Origin: Parahaliea maris
Lineage (GTDB): Bacteria > Pseudomonadota > Gammaproteobacteria > Pseudomonadales > Halieaceae
Length of the DNA stretch: 64,000 nt
Direction of reading: 5' to 3'
NCBI RefSeq assembly: GCF_008064665.1
Contig: NZ_VRZA01000004.1
Location: forward strand, 62,001-126,000
The position numbers and the translations under genes were made by a program. Under the pieces are notes generated by a model. The model was not told the DNA's origin, did no database searches, and saw only the letters and a program-made list of their open reading frames with translations. Below are positions 1 to 9,094 of the stretch, piece after piece. Within the stretch, counting starts at the first letter, position 1. The number at the start of each line of letters is the position of its first letter.

Positions 1-1
1 T

Positions 2-742
2 AACGCCGACGGTTTCAAGAAGTCCATTTCCGGCCCCGGTGTGGGTAACTACCTCACCATGACCAAGGCCCTGGCCGGCATCCGCGCCATCATCGGTGAG
101 CGCGCCGTGCGCAGCGGCGGCCTGGTGCAGGCCCACGGCACCGGTACCCCCCAGAACCGGGTGACCGAGTCGCGGATCCTGGAGGAGGTGGCCCGGGCCT
201 TCGGTATCGAGCAGTGGCCGGTGGCGGCCATCAAGTGCTTCCTCGGTCACTCCCTGGGCTCCGCCTCCGGCGACCAGGTGACGGCCACCCTGGGCGTCTG
301 GGCACACGGCCTGGTGCCGGGTATCACTACGGTGGAGGAGTTTGCCGAGGACGTTCACCGTGACCACCTGTCCCTGAGTACCAGCCACCAGGCGGTTGAC
401 CCCCAGGCCCTGCATTACACCCTGGTGAATTCCAAGGGCTTCGGTGGCAACAACGCCACCGCCTCGCTGCTGAGTCCCAACGTGACCCGGAAGCTGGTGC
501 GCATGCGGGCCTCCGCTGCCGAATGGCAGGCCTGGGAAGCTGCTAACGAAGGGGTGCGCGAGCGCCAGGCGGCCTACGATGCGGCGATGATCGCCGGAGA
601 TATTGCGCCGACCTATCACTTCGATTACGGGGTATTGGGTGATGACGACGTAACCCTGGGCGCGAGTGATGTCCAGATTGGCCCGCACCGGGTGTCCCTG
701 GAGACAGAGTCTCCCTTCGGTTCCCTGAATCCCGACGACTGA
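2..742 (+). CDS. Beta-ketoacyl-ACP synthase family protein, C-terminal part
   Basis: The frame is open from base 2, so the start lies before the window and only the C-terminal ~246 residues are seen. The motif HGTGTPQNRVTE carries the first catalytic His of the thiolase-fold condensing enzymes, and GHSLGSASGDQ the second; the nucleophilic Cys must lie upstream. The glycine-rich stretch NSKGFGGNN is also typical. These enzymes condense acyl groups with malonyl-ACP in fatty acid or polyketide-like synthesis. The C-terminal tail of about 80 residues after the core is longer than in FabF or FabB, so this may be a specialised KAS. A strong terminator follows the stop codon. Confidence 0.85.
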   Translation, partial: NADGFKKSISGPGVGNYLTMTKALAGIRAIIGERAVRSGGLVQAHGTGTPQNRVTESRILEEVARAFGIEQWPVAAIKCFLGHSLGSASGDQVTATLGVWAHGLVPGITTVEEFAEDVHRDHLSLSTSHQAVDPQALHYTLVNSKGFGGNNATASLLSPNVTRKLVRMRASAAEWQAWEAANEGVRERQAAYDAAMIAGDIAPTYHFDYGVLGDDDVTLGASDVQIGPHRVSLETESPFGSLNPDD

Positions 743-762
743 TGCAATAGTGCTACGAAGAA

Positions 763-787
763 GGGCGGCCATCTGGCCGCCCTTTTT
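763..787 (+). terminator. Rho-independent terminator of the ketoacyl synthase gene
   Basis: An 8-bp perfect GC stem (GGGCGGCC / GGCCGCCC) with a 4-nt ATCT loop is followed by five T residues. It lies 20 bp after the stop codon. It is also 20 bp beyond the 3' end of the convergent TonB receptor gene, so it may stop both transcripts. Confidence 0.9.
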
Positions 788-807
788 GGTTAATCCCCGG
801 CTGGAGG

Positions 808-3189
808 TCAGAAGTTGTAGGTTACCTCTGCGCCATAGACCTGGCCCTTCGCCGGCGGAGAGAACGTACCCCCCAGGGGAATCGGGCCCAGGGCCGCCGG
901 CAACTGGGTGTCGCCACCGTGCTTCACTTCATCCAGCAGGTTGCGACCGTAGAGCGAGAGTACCCAGTGGCCGCTGTTGCTGTAGAAATCGAGGCCGGCA
1001 TCGACAATGTCCTGCTCGAGAATATAACCCAGGTTGTTGTCGGTGTAGGCGGACTCGTCCCGGTGGGCATAGCTGAGTCGGGCCGAGGCATAGCCCCAGT
1101 TGCCAACCTGTATGTCATAGCTCAGGCCCACGTTGTACGTCAGCTCCGGTGCCCGCGGCAGATCGAGGTCCTTGTCCGCGCTGTCGACCACGCCGTCGCC
1201 ATTGAGGTCGAAGATCACCTTGTCGTAGCTGGCATCCAGGTAGCCCAGGCCGGCGGTCAGCACCAGGTCATCGGTGATCGGGAAGGCGCCGTCGATCTCC
1301 AGGCCATAGATACTGGCATCGGCGGTGTTATCGATGATCTGCAGCACCCCGGAGGTTTCGCTGGGCAGGTTGACCTCGCGCTGCATGTCGCCGATGTCGG
1401 TATAGAACACGGCGGCATTCAGGCGGCCCCAGCTATGGGTCGACTTGTAGCCGAGTTCGTAGCTGTCCACCTGCTCCTCGTCGAAGGGGCCGGGCGGGAA
1501 GCTCGGATCCGTGTTGCGCAGGTTGTAGCCCCCGGAACGGAACGCCCGGCTCCAGTGACCGTAGACCTGGGCGCTGTCATCCAGCGCGTAGGTAAAGCCG
1601 ATCTTCGGTGCCCAGGTATCCCAGGTGTTGTCGTCCTGGAAGTCGATGGGGCAGGCCGGGCCCTCGACGAAGTTACAGCGGGTATCGGAGGCGTACAGCG
1701 GGTTGGCGTAGGTCGGGACGCCATTGACGATGGTCCCCGGGATATCCAGCACGTTGGTATTGACCCCCAGTGAGGCGATCTCGGCGGACTTCTCTTCCGA
1801 CGACCAGCGAATTCCGGCAGTCAGGGTCAGGCGATCGGTCAGGTCGTAGTCCACCGCAGCGAAGGCGCCCAGGGTTTCCACGTTATAGTAGCCGCCGCCG
1901 TCCTGGATCTGGTAGGCCACGCTGTCCGGCAAGGCGCCGCCGGTCAAGGCCGCGGTGAGGGCGCCGAGCAGGTTGCGGCGCTCGTGGTAGACCATGTCGT
2001 GGTCGAACCAGTACAGGCCGGTAGTCACATTGGCGTTGCCGAACTGGCCGTTATAGCGCAGTTCGAAACTGTTCTGCTCACTGTCGAGGTTGGCCGGGGC
2101 GTGAAACAGGGCGACGGGTTGAGCGTCAATATCCCCGAGGGAGCTGCTCTGGGCGTCGCGCCAGCCGTAGATGGCGGTGATGGTGCCGTCGCCAAGGCCC
2201 ACGTCCATATTGAACTCGGCGCTCAGGAAATCGGATTCCACCAGGCCGTAGCCGGTCTCGTCGTAGTTGACGTCGAAGCTGTCGCGGTCACCGTTGAACG
2301 GTGTGCCGGGTACGCCGGAACCATTGGTGTGGGACTGGGCGACCGGGCCGTCGCCGTCGATGTCGCTGTATTCGTAGCGCACAATCAGCTCGGTGCTGTC
2401 AGTGGGTGTCCACAGGATGCTGGCCCGGGCCATCTGCTGCTCCACGGCGCCGGTGTCCTCGCCGGTGAACTGGTTTTCGAAGTAGCCCTCATCGTCGTTC
2501 CAGTAGCCGGTCAGGCGCACCGCCAGGGAGTCGGTGACCGGGCCGCCGATGGCGCCCATCAGGTAGCGGTTGAAGCCACCATCGCCACCCCCGTCAACCG
2601 CGGCACGTACCGTCGCGTCGAACTCTTCGGTGGGGCGCTTCCAGTTCATCAGGATGGCGCCGCCAGTCACGTTGCGCCCGAACAGGATGCCCTGGGGCCC
2701 GCGCAGGACCTCAACGCTTTCCAGGTCGAACACATCGAAGATAATGCCGTTGTTGACCCCCAGGTACACGCCGTTGACGAAGATGCCGACAGTCGGGTCA
2801 ATCGAGGGGATCGAACTGTTCACCCCCAGCCCGCGAATCGAGAAATTGGCGGTACCGCGAGTGGTGCCCACGTCGTCGAGGGCCACGTTGGGCAGGCCCA
2901 CCGACAGGTTGGTCAGGTCGCGCACTTTCAGAGCTTCGATCTGCTCTGAGCCAAAGGCGGAAATCGCCATGGGTACGTCCTGGGACAATTCCGCCCGCTT
3001 GCGCGCTGTCACCACGACTTCCTCCAGCATGACAGCTGAAGCTCCGCGGCGTTCTGGCTGGGCCTGCGTCGCCGCGCTGCTGGCTAGCGCAACCGCGCCG
3101 CCGAGCAGGATTGCCCCGGTCGATCGACCGAGCCCGGACAGGGCCGCCGACAGCGGGCGTAGACGGATTTCGAGTGTGTTGTTGTGCAT
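808..3189 (-). CDS. TonB-dependent outer membrane receptor (paralogue 1)
   Basis: A 793-residue outer-membrane active transporter energised by TonB. It has a signal-peptide-like hydrophobic stretch (about residues 25-43, ending near ATQAQ), then the segment EEVVVTARKR typical of the N-terminal region of this family. A plug domain follows (about 60-180, with SIRGLGVNSS and EVLRGPQGILFGRNVTGG), then a long beta-barrel ending in an aromatic residue (VTYNF), as outer-membrane porters do. The start is supported by GGGAG seven bases before the ATG. It is closely related to the next gene and to the receptor at 57055-59325: plug and C-terminus are nearly superimposable. The substrate is unknown; this subgroup often sits beside catabolic genes for hydrophobic compounds. 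Confidence 0.93.
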   Translation of the reverse strand: MHNNTLEIRLRPLSAALSGLGRSTGAILLGGAVALASSAATQAQPERRGASAVMLEEVVVTARKRAELSQDVPMAISAFGSEQIEALKVRDLTNLSVGLPNVALDDVGTTRGTANFSIRGLGVNSSIPSIDPTVGIFVNGVYLGVNNGIIFDVFDLESVEVLRGPQGILFGRNVTGGAILMNWKRPTEEFDATVRAAVDGGGDGGFNRYLMGAIGGPVTDSLAVRLTGYWNDDEGYFENQFTGEDTGAVEQQMARASILWTPTDSTELIVRYEYSDIDGDGPVAQSHTNGSGVPGTPFNGDRDSFDVNYDETGYGLVESDFLSAEFNMDVGLGDGTITAIYGWRDAQSSSLGDIDAQPVALFHAPANLDSEQNSFELRYNGQFGNANVTTGLYWFDHDMVYHERRNLLGALTAALTGGALPDSVAYQIQDGGGYYNVETLGAFAAVDYDLTDRLTLTAGIRWSSEEKSAEIASLGVNTNVLDIPGTIVNGVPTYANPLYASDTRCNFVEGPACPIDFQDDNTWDTWAPKIGFTYALDDSAQVYGHWSRAFRSGGYNLRNTDPSFPPGPFDEEQVDSYELGYKSTHSWGRLNAAVFYTDIGDMQREVNLPSETSGVLQIIDNTADASIYGLEIDGAFPITDDLVLTAGLGYLDASYDKVIFDLNGDGVVDSADKDLDLPRAPELTYNVGLSYDIQVGNWGYASARLSYAHRDESAYTDNNLGYILEQDIVDAGLDFYSNSGHWVLSLYGRNLLDEVKHGGDTQLPAALGPIPLGGTFSPPAKGQVYGAEVTYNF

Positions 3190-3197
3190 GGTGCTTC

Positions 3198-3256
3198 TCC
3201 CTCTTTCTATTATCGTTTATTGCTATTATCGAACTGAAAGCTGCGAGAGGTTGGAG
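3198..3256 (-). promoter_or_regulatory. Leader repeat A upstream of TonB receptor 1
   Basis: This ~59-bp stretch immediately upstream of receptor 1 closely matches the stretch upstream of receptor 2 (5849-5906). Both contain the ribosome binding site GAAAGAGGGAG, the core TTATCGAA-N-TGAAA on the plus strand, and GGTTGGAG at the far end. The two genes were apparently duplicated together with this leader, which may hold a promoter or a post-transcriptional element. Confidence 0.55.
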
Positions 3257-3481
3257 GCCGGGCATGCTCGCGGTCACTGCTGCCGCTGCGGCCGGTATCC
3301 TCCTTCCTGAGCCACTGCCGTACTCTGGAGCTGCGCCTGTCAACAGGGCTGCCAGGAGCGCGGTAGTGGTAGTCATCTGATCAAGTGTGCTGGTGGGGCC
3401 CTCCGTGTGACAACCTATCGTTTTCAAGTGTTTTATTTGTCTTCCCGATCCGCTACCCCCGCCACGAAGGGGGGGAGGCCA

Positions 3482-3519
3482 GCGGGGGCGATGTAACGCA
3501 AGGTTGCCATCGCCCCCGC
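3482..3519 (-). terminator. Hairpin downstream of TonB receptor 2
   Basis: A perfect 12-bp stem (GCGGGGGCGATG / CATCGCCCCCGC) with a 14-nt loop lies 16 bp past the stop codon of the upstream receptor gene on the minus strand. No T tract follows on that strand, so this is either a weak terminator or an RNA-stabilising 3' hairpin that would reduce read-through into receptor 1. Confidence 0.55.
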
Positions 3520-3535
3520 CAGGTTCACGGCGAAA

Positions 3536-5839
3536 TCAGAGGTTGTAGGTCACCTCGATGCCGTAACGGCGTCCCTTGGCCAGCGGTGAGAAGGTACCGC
3601 CCCAGGGGATCAGGCCACCGAGATCGTTGGGCAACTGGGTGTCGCCACCGTGCTTCACGGTGTCCAGCAGGTTGCGGCCGTAAAGCGAGAACACCCAGTG
3701 GCCACCCGCGGAGTAGAAGTCAAAGCCCAGGTCCAGGATATCCTGCTCGTCGATATAACCGAGGTTGTTATCCGTGTAGGCGGACTCGTCGCGGTAGGCG
3801 TAGTTGATTCGTGAACTCAGGTAGCCCATATCGCCGAAATCCAGGTCGTGGTTCAGGCCGATGGAGTAGGTCAGTTCCGCCGCCCTGGGGAGATCCAGGT
3901 CCTTGTCTGCCGAATCGATGACGCCGTCGCCGTTCAGGTCGAAGTTGACTTTGTCGTACTCGGCGTCCAGCCAGCCGACCGACGCCATGGCGATCAGGTT
4001 GTCGGTGAGGGCATAGGTACCGTCGACTTCCACGCCCAGCAGCGTGGCCTCCGCGGTGTTGCGGATCAGCTGCACTACGCCCACGCCCTGGCTCGGGAGG
4101 TTGATTTCCCGCTGCATGTCGTCGACCTGGTTGTAGAAGACGGCAGCGTTCAGCTTGCCGCGGCCAAATTCAGACTTGTAGCCCAGCTCGTAGCTGTCCA
4201 CCTGCTCCTGGTCGAAAGGACCGGGGATGTCATCGGGGTTGACGGAGGTGTTACGCAGGTTGTAGCCACCGGAGCGGAAGCCGCGTGACCAGTGACCGTA
4301 GATGCGGGAGCTGTCGGTCATGTGGTAGGTGAAGCCCAGCTTGGGCGACACGCTGTCCCAGCTTTCCTCGTCCTCGAAGTCGTAGGGGCAGTCGTTGTTC
4401 AGCACCACGTTACACGGTGAGTTGACGTTGCGGATCAGGGAAACCACGTCGGCATCCTTGTCCTCTTTCGAGTAGTTGATGCCGGCGGTCAGGGTCCAGT
4501 CGCTCGACAGGTCGTAGTCGACCTGACCGAACACGGTCCAGGATTCCACATCGAGGGTGCCGCCGCCATCCGCCGTCAGGAACGGGGCCACGCCACCGGT
4601 GACGATGCCACCGAACTCGCGGCGCTCGTGGTAGGTGATGTCATTGGTGAAGTAAAAAGTGCCCACCGTGACGTTGGTATTGTTGCCAAACAGGCCGTTG
4701 TAGCGCAGCTCGTTACTGAACTGTTCGGTTTCCAGCCAGGAGGGCGCGTGGAACAGCCAAACGGGCTGGGCGTCGATGTCGCCAACGCTGTTGGCGTCGT
4801 AGGTGCGCCAGCCGAAAATGTTGGTCACGGTACCTTCGCCAAAATCCACGTCCCAGTCGAGCTGGGCCGTGAAGGCGTTGGTTTCGCTGTCCTGGGAACC
4901 CACCTCGTCGAGGGAGGCGCCGAATTCCTTGCGGTCAAAGCCCTGGAAGGCACAGGGTACGCCGGAACCGTTGGTGTGACACTGGCCGACCGGGCCGTCA
5001 CCTTCGTTTTCGGAGTACTCGTAGCGCAGGGTGAGTTCGACACGATCTGTTGGCGTGATCACCACAACCGGGCGCACCATGGTCTGCTCGATCTTGCCGA
5101 TGTCGTCGCCGTCAAATTTGTTTTCCAGGAAGCCCTGGTCGTCATTGTAGTAGGCGGTCAGACGCGCGCCCATCCAGCTGGTGACCGGGCCGCCCACGCT
5201 GCCCATCAGGTAACTGTTGAGGCCGCCTTCATCGCCCTGGTCCGCGGCGGCGCGCAGGCTCAGTTCGAATTCATCGCCGGGCTTTTTGGTGTTCAGCAGT
5301 ACCGCGCCGCCGGTGACGTTGCGGCCGAACAGCGTGCCCTGTGGGCCGCGCAGGACCTCGATGCTGGCCAGGTCAAAGGTGTCGAACAGCACACCGTTGT
5401 TCATGCCCTGGTAGACGCCGTCAATGATGAGGCCGACGGTGGGGTCGATGCCGGGGATGGAACTGTTGATGCCGAGGCCGCGAATGGAGAAGTTGGCGGT
5501 GCCGCGGGTGGTGCCGACGTCGTCGAGGGCGACATTGGGCATACCGACCGAGAGGTTGGTCAGGTCGCGCACCTTGAGTGCTTCAATCTGGTCTGATCCG
5601 AACGCCGAAACGGCCAGAGGGACATCCTGGGATTCCTCCGCGCGCTTGCGGGCGGTGACGACCACCTCCTCCAGCAGTGCAGAAGTGGAACCCCTGCGGG
5701 CCTCTTCCTGGGCTTGTGCGGTGACGGCTGTCGAGGTGGCGACAGCACCGCCGAGCAGGGCTGCACCGGCCGACCAGCGCAAGCCGCTCAGGGCGGCAGC
5801 CAGTGGATTCTTGCGTGTATAACGGGTAGTTGTTTTCAT
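3536..5839 (-). CDS. TonB-dependent outer membrane receptor (paralogue 2)
   Basis: A 767-residue TonB-dependent transporter. I chose the ATG at 5839 (MKTTTRYTRKNP) rather than the longer open frame because GGGAG lies eight bases upstream and the next residues form a signal peptide (basic start, hydrophobic run, AQAQ cleavage region). Then come EEVVVTARKR, a plug with SIRGLGINSS and EVLRGPQGTLFGRNVTGG, and a barrel ending VTYNL. It lies downstream of the HMG-CoA reductase gene on the same strand, 68 bp away, and its leader abuts that gene's 3' end. The final Leu replaces the usual terminal Phe. It is close to receptor 1, implying a tandem duplication. Confidence 0.93.
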   Translation of the reverse strand: MKTTTRYTRKNPLAAALSGLRWSAGAALLGGAVATSTAVTAQAQEEARRGSTSALLEEVVVTARKRAEESQDVPLAVSAFGSDQIEALKVRDLTNLSVGMPNVALDDVGTTRGTANFSIRGLGINSSIPGIDPTVGLIIDGVYQGMNNGVLFDTFDLASIEVLRGPQGTLFGRNVTGGAVLLNTKKPGDEFELSLRAAADQGDEGGLNSYLMGSVGGPVTSWMGARLTAYYNDDQGFLENKFDGDDIGKIEQTMVRPVVVITPTDRVELTLRYEYSENEGDGPVGQCHTNGSGVPCAFQGFDRKEFGASLDEVGSQDSETNAFTAQLDWDVDFGEGTVTNIFGWRTYDANSVGDIDAQPVWLFHAPSWLETEQFSNELRYNGLFGNNTNVTVGTFYFTNDITYHERREFGGIVTGGVAPFLTADGGGTLDVESWTVFGQVDYDLSSDWTLTAGINYSKEDKDADVVSLIRNVNSPCNVVLNNDCPYDFEDEESWDSVSPKLGFTYHMTDSSRIYGHWSRGFRSGGYNLRNTSVNPDDIPGPFDQEQVDSYELGYKSEFGRGKLNAAVFYNQVDDMQREINLPSQGVGVVQLIRNTAEATLLGVEVDGTYALTDNLIAMASVGWLDAEYDKVNFDLNGDGVIDSADKDLDLPRAAELTYSIGLNHDLDFGDMGYLSSRINYAYRDESAYTDNNLGYIDEQDILDLGFDFYSAGGHWVFSLYGRNLLDTVKHGGDTQLPNDLGGLIPWGGTFSPLAKGRRYGIEVTYNL

Positions 5840-5848
5840 GGGTGTAAC

Positions 5849-5906
5849 TCCCTCTTTCATGTTGATGCTTATAGCTATTATCGAAATGAAAACCGCGAGG
5901 TTGGAG
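5849..5906 (-). promoter_or_regulatory. Leader repeat B upstream of TonB receptor 2
   Basis: The second copy of the conserved receptor leader (see 3198-3256). The best-conserved part is GCTATTATCGAA plus the GAAAGAGGGAG ribosome binding region. It occupies almost the whole gap between HMG-CoA reductase and receptor 2. Confidence 0.55.
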
Positions 5907-5907
5907 T

Positions 5908-7083
5908 TCAGGGGCGGTTGCGGCCATAGGTGTCGTGGCTGCTGACCCATTCCTCCGAAACCACTGCCGCGCCCAGTGATACTTCTCCACAGAGGACGGT
6001 AGCGGCAATAATTTCCGCCAGTTTGCGGGCCTTGCCTTCACCGTAACAACCCATCGATTCAAGGCATTCCCGCTGGGTTGCGAGTCCGGTGCCGCCGCCG
6101 TAAGTGGCGACGATCAGCGAGGGCAGTGTCACGGAATAGTAATAATCACCCTCGGGGGTAATTTCCGCATGCACCAGGCTGGCATGGGATTCTGCCACGT
6201 TGGCTTCGTCCTGTCCCGTGGCAATAAACACACTTGCAATTCCGTTAGCCGGGTGCACGCCGTTGTGCACCGCGCCAGCCATCAAACCACCGAGCTGCGA
6301 TGTCATACGCGCCGCGTACATGGCCTCCGGGGTAGTACGCATGAGATCGCGCAGCAGATCTCGGGGCAGGGTGATTTCGGCGATGACGCGCTTGCCTCGG
6401 GTGTGCAGGGTATTGATCTGCGAGTGCTTCTTGTCGGTGTCCATGTTTCCCGACAAAAAGTAGCGGGTGATAGCGCCGGGATAGTTGTCGAGAATCCAGC
6501 GGCAGGCGGCAAAGGTGGCCTTGCCGCACATGTTCTGGCCGGCCGCATCTCCGGTGGTGTAATTGAAGCGCAGGTACAGCATGCGGCTGGCGGGATATTG
6601 TTCGATGTTGCGCAACCTGCCGCTGCGTGTCGTTGTCTCCGCGGCGGCTTTGATGGCGGGGAAGTTCTCTGCCACCCAGATGCCGAAGTCCCTGGCACCC
6701 CGCGCATCGGCAAAGGCAAACACCGGGGAGCGCTGCATGGCGTCGTCCACCACTGTGGTGGTGATACCGCCGGCCTCGCGGGTGAGGCGCATGCCGCGGC
6801 TGTAGCTGGCGACGAGCGTGCCCTCGGTGGTGGCCATGGGAACGTAAAAATCGCCCTCGGCGTGCTCGCCGTTGACGCGCACCGGGCCGGCAAAGCCCAG
6901 TGGCATCTGCACGATGCCGGTGAAATTTTCGATATTGCCGGGCAACACCGCCGGGTCGAAGGAGTACTGTCCTGTCTGCTCCAGGCTGGCACCGCTCTGC
7001 TCCTCGATGAACGCGCGGCGCGCGGCAGCAGCCTCACGGGTGTAGTCGTTGTCTTTGTCTCGGGGAATACGGGCACTGGTCAT
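5908..7083 (-). CDS. Hydroxymethylglutaryl-CoA reductase
   Basis: A 391-residue soluble HMG-CoA reductase catalytic domain without membrane anchor. Seen motifs: ENFTGIVQMPLGFAGP and TTEGTLVAS (HMG-CoA binding), SGNMDTDKKHSQIN with the catalytic Lys, IATGQDEANVAES with the catalytic Asp, YGGGTGLATQ (nucleotide-binding glycine loop) and a C-terminal SSHDTYG supplying the likely catalytic His. The enzyme interconverts HMG-CoA and mevalonate. Gammaproteobacteria normally make isoprenoids by the MEP route, and no other mevalonate gene is visible here, so a catabolic (mevalonate to HMG-CoA) or specialised role is possible. The ATG at 7083 is preferred; a TTG 12 bases upstream is also open. It heads the leftward block with two TonB receptors and is divergent from an AraC regulator. 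Confidence 0.9.
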   Translation of the reverse strand: MTSARIPRDKDNDYTREAAAARRAFIEEQSGASLEQTGQYSFDPAVLPGNIENFTGIVQMPLGFAGPVRVNGEHAEGDFYVPMATTEGTLVASYSRGMRLTREAGGITTTVVDDAMQRSPVFAFADARGARDFGIWVAENFPAIKAAAETTTRSGRLRNIEQYPASRMLYLRFNYTTGDAAGQNMCGKATFAACRWILDNYPGAITRYFLSGNMDTDKKHSQINTLHTRGKRVIAEITLPRDLLRDLMRTTPEAMYAARMTSQLGGLMAGAVHNGVHPANGIASVFIATGQDEANVAESHASLVHAEITPEGDYYYSVTLPSLIVATYGGGTGLATQRECLESMGCYGEGKARKLAEIIAATVLCGEVSLGAAVVSEEWVSSHDTYGRNRP

Positions 7084-7196
7084 AAGCTGGTTCAATCTCC
7101 GTTATTATGGTGATCAAGTAGACATTGCAGCGGTGTCTAAGGTATACAAGCCCGGCATGTCGCGCATGACCCAATACGCCAACTTAATGACCGAAG

Positions 7197-8225
7197 ATGC
7201 CACAGCCGCAATGTAGCCAGGATGTCGAACGCCAGCCCACTGTTTTGAGCAGTTGGATAAAGGTGTTGTTGCTGGCGCTACGCGATCATGGCTGCAATGC
7301 CGATCTGCTGCTGCAGGAGTCGGGCCTCGACCACGAGCAACTGGCCGATCCGGATGCCCGCCTGCCGCTGGCGGCCACCACCCGATTGTGGGATCTGAGT
7401 GTGCAGGCGCTGGAGGACGAGACGCTGGGCCTGTGGGTACCCTGCTATTCCAACCAGAACACCTTTCACGCGCTTGGCTACGCCTTCATGGCCAGTTCCA
7501 CGCTGCTGGAGGCCCTGCAGCGAGTGGCCCGCTTCAACGCCATGGTGTCAGACGCCGCCCGGGTGGAACTGGATGTCGGGGAGAACAGCGTTGTCCTGTC
7601 CTGGGATTTGTGGACACCGGATCTCGGGCCTTCGCAGGAGGCCATGGAGGCCATCCTGTCGCTGATCCTGCGTTCGTCGCGCAAAATTCGCGGCAAGGAC
7701 TTCGCCCCGCTCAAGGTCTCGTTGCTGCGCAAACGCTGCGCCGACGAAACACCGTTCCGGGAGTTTTTCCAGGCACCCATCGAGTTTGGCGCGGATCGCT
7801 ACCGCATGGAATTCGACCGCGCCGAGCTGGAACAGCCTTTGGAATGGGGCAATGAAAGCCTGGCGCGCTCCAGCGACCGGGTGATCGAAGACTATCTCAA
7901 GCAGCTGGAGATGGGCAGTGTGGCCACCCGGCTGCGCAACCTGCTGGTGCGCGACCTGCCCGGCGGTGCCCTCGGTCACGAACACTACGCCCGGGAACTG
8001 GGAATGAGCGGCCGCAGCCTGCAGCGCAAACTCAGCGCCGAGGGCAGCTCCTTCAACCAGATACTCAACGAAACCCGCTGTGAACTGGCCTGTTCCTACC
8101 TCGGCCAGACACCGCGGCAGTCACTGACGGAAATCGCGTTCCTGCTGGGTTTTTCCGATACCAGCAGTTTCTCCCGCGCCTTTCATCGCTGGACTGGCGT
8201 CGCCCCCGGTGCCTATGCGCCCTGA
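7197..8225 (+). CDS. AraC-family transcriptional regulator with arabinose-binding-like N-terminus
   Basis: 342 residues. Residues ~30-210 form the conserved N-terminal domain found in OruR/ArgR-like AraC regulators. The C-terminal ~100 residues hold two helix-turn-helix motifs (ARELGMSGRSLQRKLSAEG and IAFLLGFSDTSSFSRAFHRWTG). It is divergent from the HMG-CoA reductase/TonB receptor block, with about 110 bp between start codons, so control of that block is the natural inference. A regulator of the same architecture sits beside the related receptor at 57 kb. Confidence 0.9.
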   Translation: MPQPQCSQDVERQPTVLSSWIKVLLLALRDHGCNADLLLQESGLDHEQLADPDARLPLAATTRLWDLSVQALEDETLGLWVPCYSNQNTFHALGYAFMASSTLLEALQRVARFNAMVSDAARVELDVGENSVVLSWDLWTPDLGPSQEAMEAILSLILRSSRKIRGKDFAPLKVSLLRKRCADETPFREFFQAPIEFGADRYRMEFDRAELEQPLEWGNESLARSSDRVIEDYLKQLEMGSVATRLRNLLVRDLPGGALGHEHYARELGMSGRSLQRKLSAEGSSFNQILNETRCELACSYLGQTPRQSLTEIAFLLGFSDTSSFSRAFHRWTGVAPGAYAP

Positions 8226-9018
8226 GCCTGTCGCCACCCTGCGGGTACCCGGTGTCCCCGACGGGCTTTCCATGCGGGTTCACGGGCCCGAGGACCTCTG
8301 TATTTCCCGCCAGTTGCTGGAGACGGGTATCTGGGAGCCCTTTGAAACCAGCCTGGTACAGCGCTTTCTCGAGCCCGGGGATGTGTTTGTCGATGTGGGT
8401 GCCAATATCGGCTATTTCACGGTGTTGGCTGCGCTCTGCGTGGGGCCCGCGGGCCGGGTCTTTGCCGTGGAACCCGACCCTGCCAATCTCGCGCTGTTGC
8501 GGGAGAATCTGCAACGCAACGCCTGTGCCGACCGGGTTCAATTACAAGCGGCGGCCCTGGCTGCAGCCGATGGCGTTGCCAGGCTGCACCTCAGCGAGGA
8601 TAACCTGGGCGATCACCAGATGTTCGACACGGGAGGCGGCCGGGCCAGTGTGGAGGTGCCCCTGCTGGATGGCGGGCGCTGGCTCGGCGGGCAGACCCGG
8701 CGCGTCGATATGCTCAAGGTGGACACCCAGGGCTACGAGTACGAGGTGATGTCGGGGCTGGTGCCCCTGCTGCGAACACTCCCGCGCATGCCGCGCATCC
8801 TGATCGAGCTCACACCGCTCTCCCTGCGCCAGGCCGGTAGCAGCGGACGCACCCTGGTGGAGCTGCTCGCCAGCCTGGGGCAGCCGCTGTGGATTGTCGA
8901 TCACATCGAACACCGCCTGGTGGCCTGCTCAATGGAAGAGCTCGCCCGCTGGAGTGACAATGTGGATGCCTGCCCGGGAGACGCCGGTTTCATGAATCTT
9001 CTGGTGGGCGCCGCCTGA
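8215..9018 (+). CDS. FkbM-family SAM-dependent methyltransferase
   Basis: 267 residues from the ATG at 8215, which overlaps the end of the AraC gene; a GTG six bases upstream is an alternative. The motif DVGANIGYFT is the SAM-binding glycine loop, followed by the acidic EPDPAN and, later, VDTQGYEYEVM, both hallmarks of FkbM methyltransferases (O-methylation of sugars or lipids). The overlap suggests translational coupling, but a functional link to the regulator is not evident. Confidence 0.85.
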   Translation: MRPEPVATLRVPGVPDGLSMRVHGPEDLCISRQLLETGIWEPFETSLVQRFLEPGDVFVDVGANIGYFTVLAALCVGPAGRVFAVEPDPANLALLRENLQRNACADRVQLQAAALAAADGVARLHLSEDNLGDHQMFDTGGGRASVEVPLLDGGRWLGGQTRRVDMLKVDTQGYEYEVMSGLVPLLRTLPRMPRILIELTPLSLRQAGSSGRTLVELLASLGQPLWIVDHIEHRLVACSMEELARWSDNVDACPGDAGFMNLLVGAA

Positions 9019-9094
9019 AAGAGCGCGGGTACCGGCTTTGCTGCTATCATGCGGTCCGTTTACTGTCCCAGGAACCCGGCGTCTACCACCTACC

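Noticed and set aside
1984-2949. Long plus-strand frames opposite the TonB receptors (also 919-1773 and 4628-5596)
   Set aside because: They are antisense to conserved receptor sequence, have Val/Ala/Gly-rich shadow composition and no ribosome sites.
7154-7161. GGCATGTC shared between the control regions of both AraC regulators (also 56821-56828)
   Set aside because: One shared 8-mer between a 110-bp and a 300-bp region is about what chance gives, and the surrounding bases do not align convincingly.
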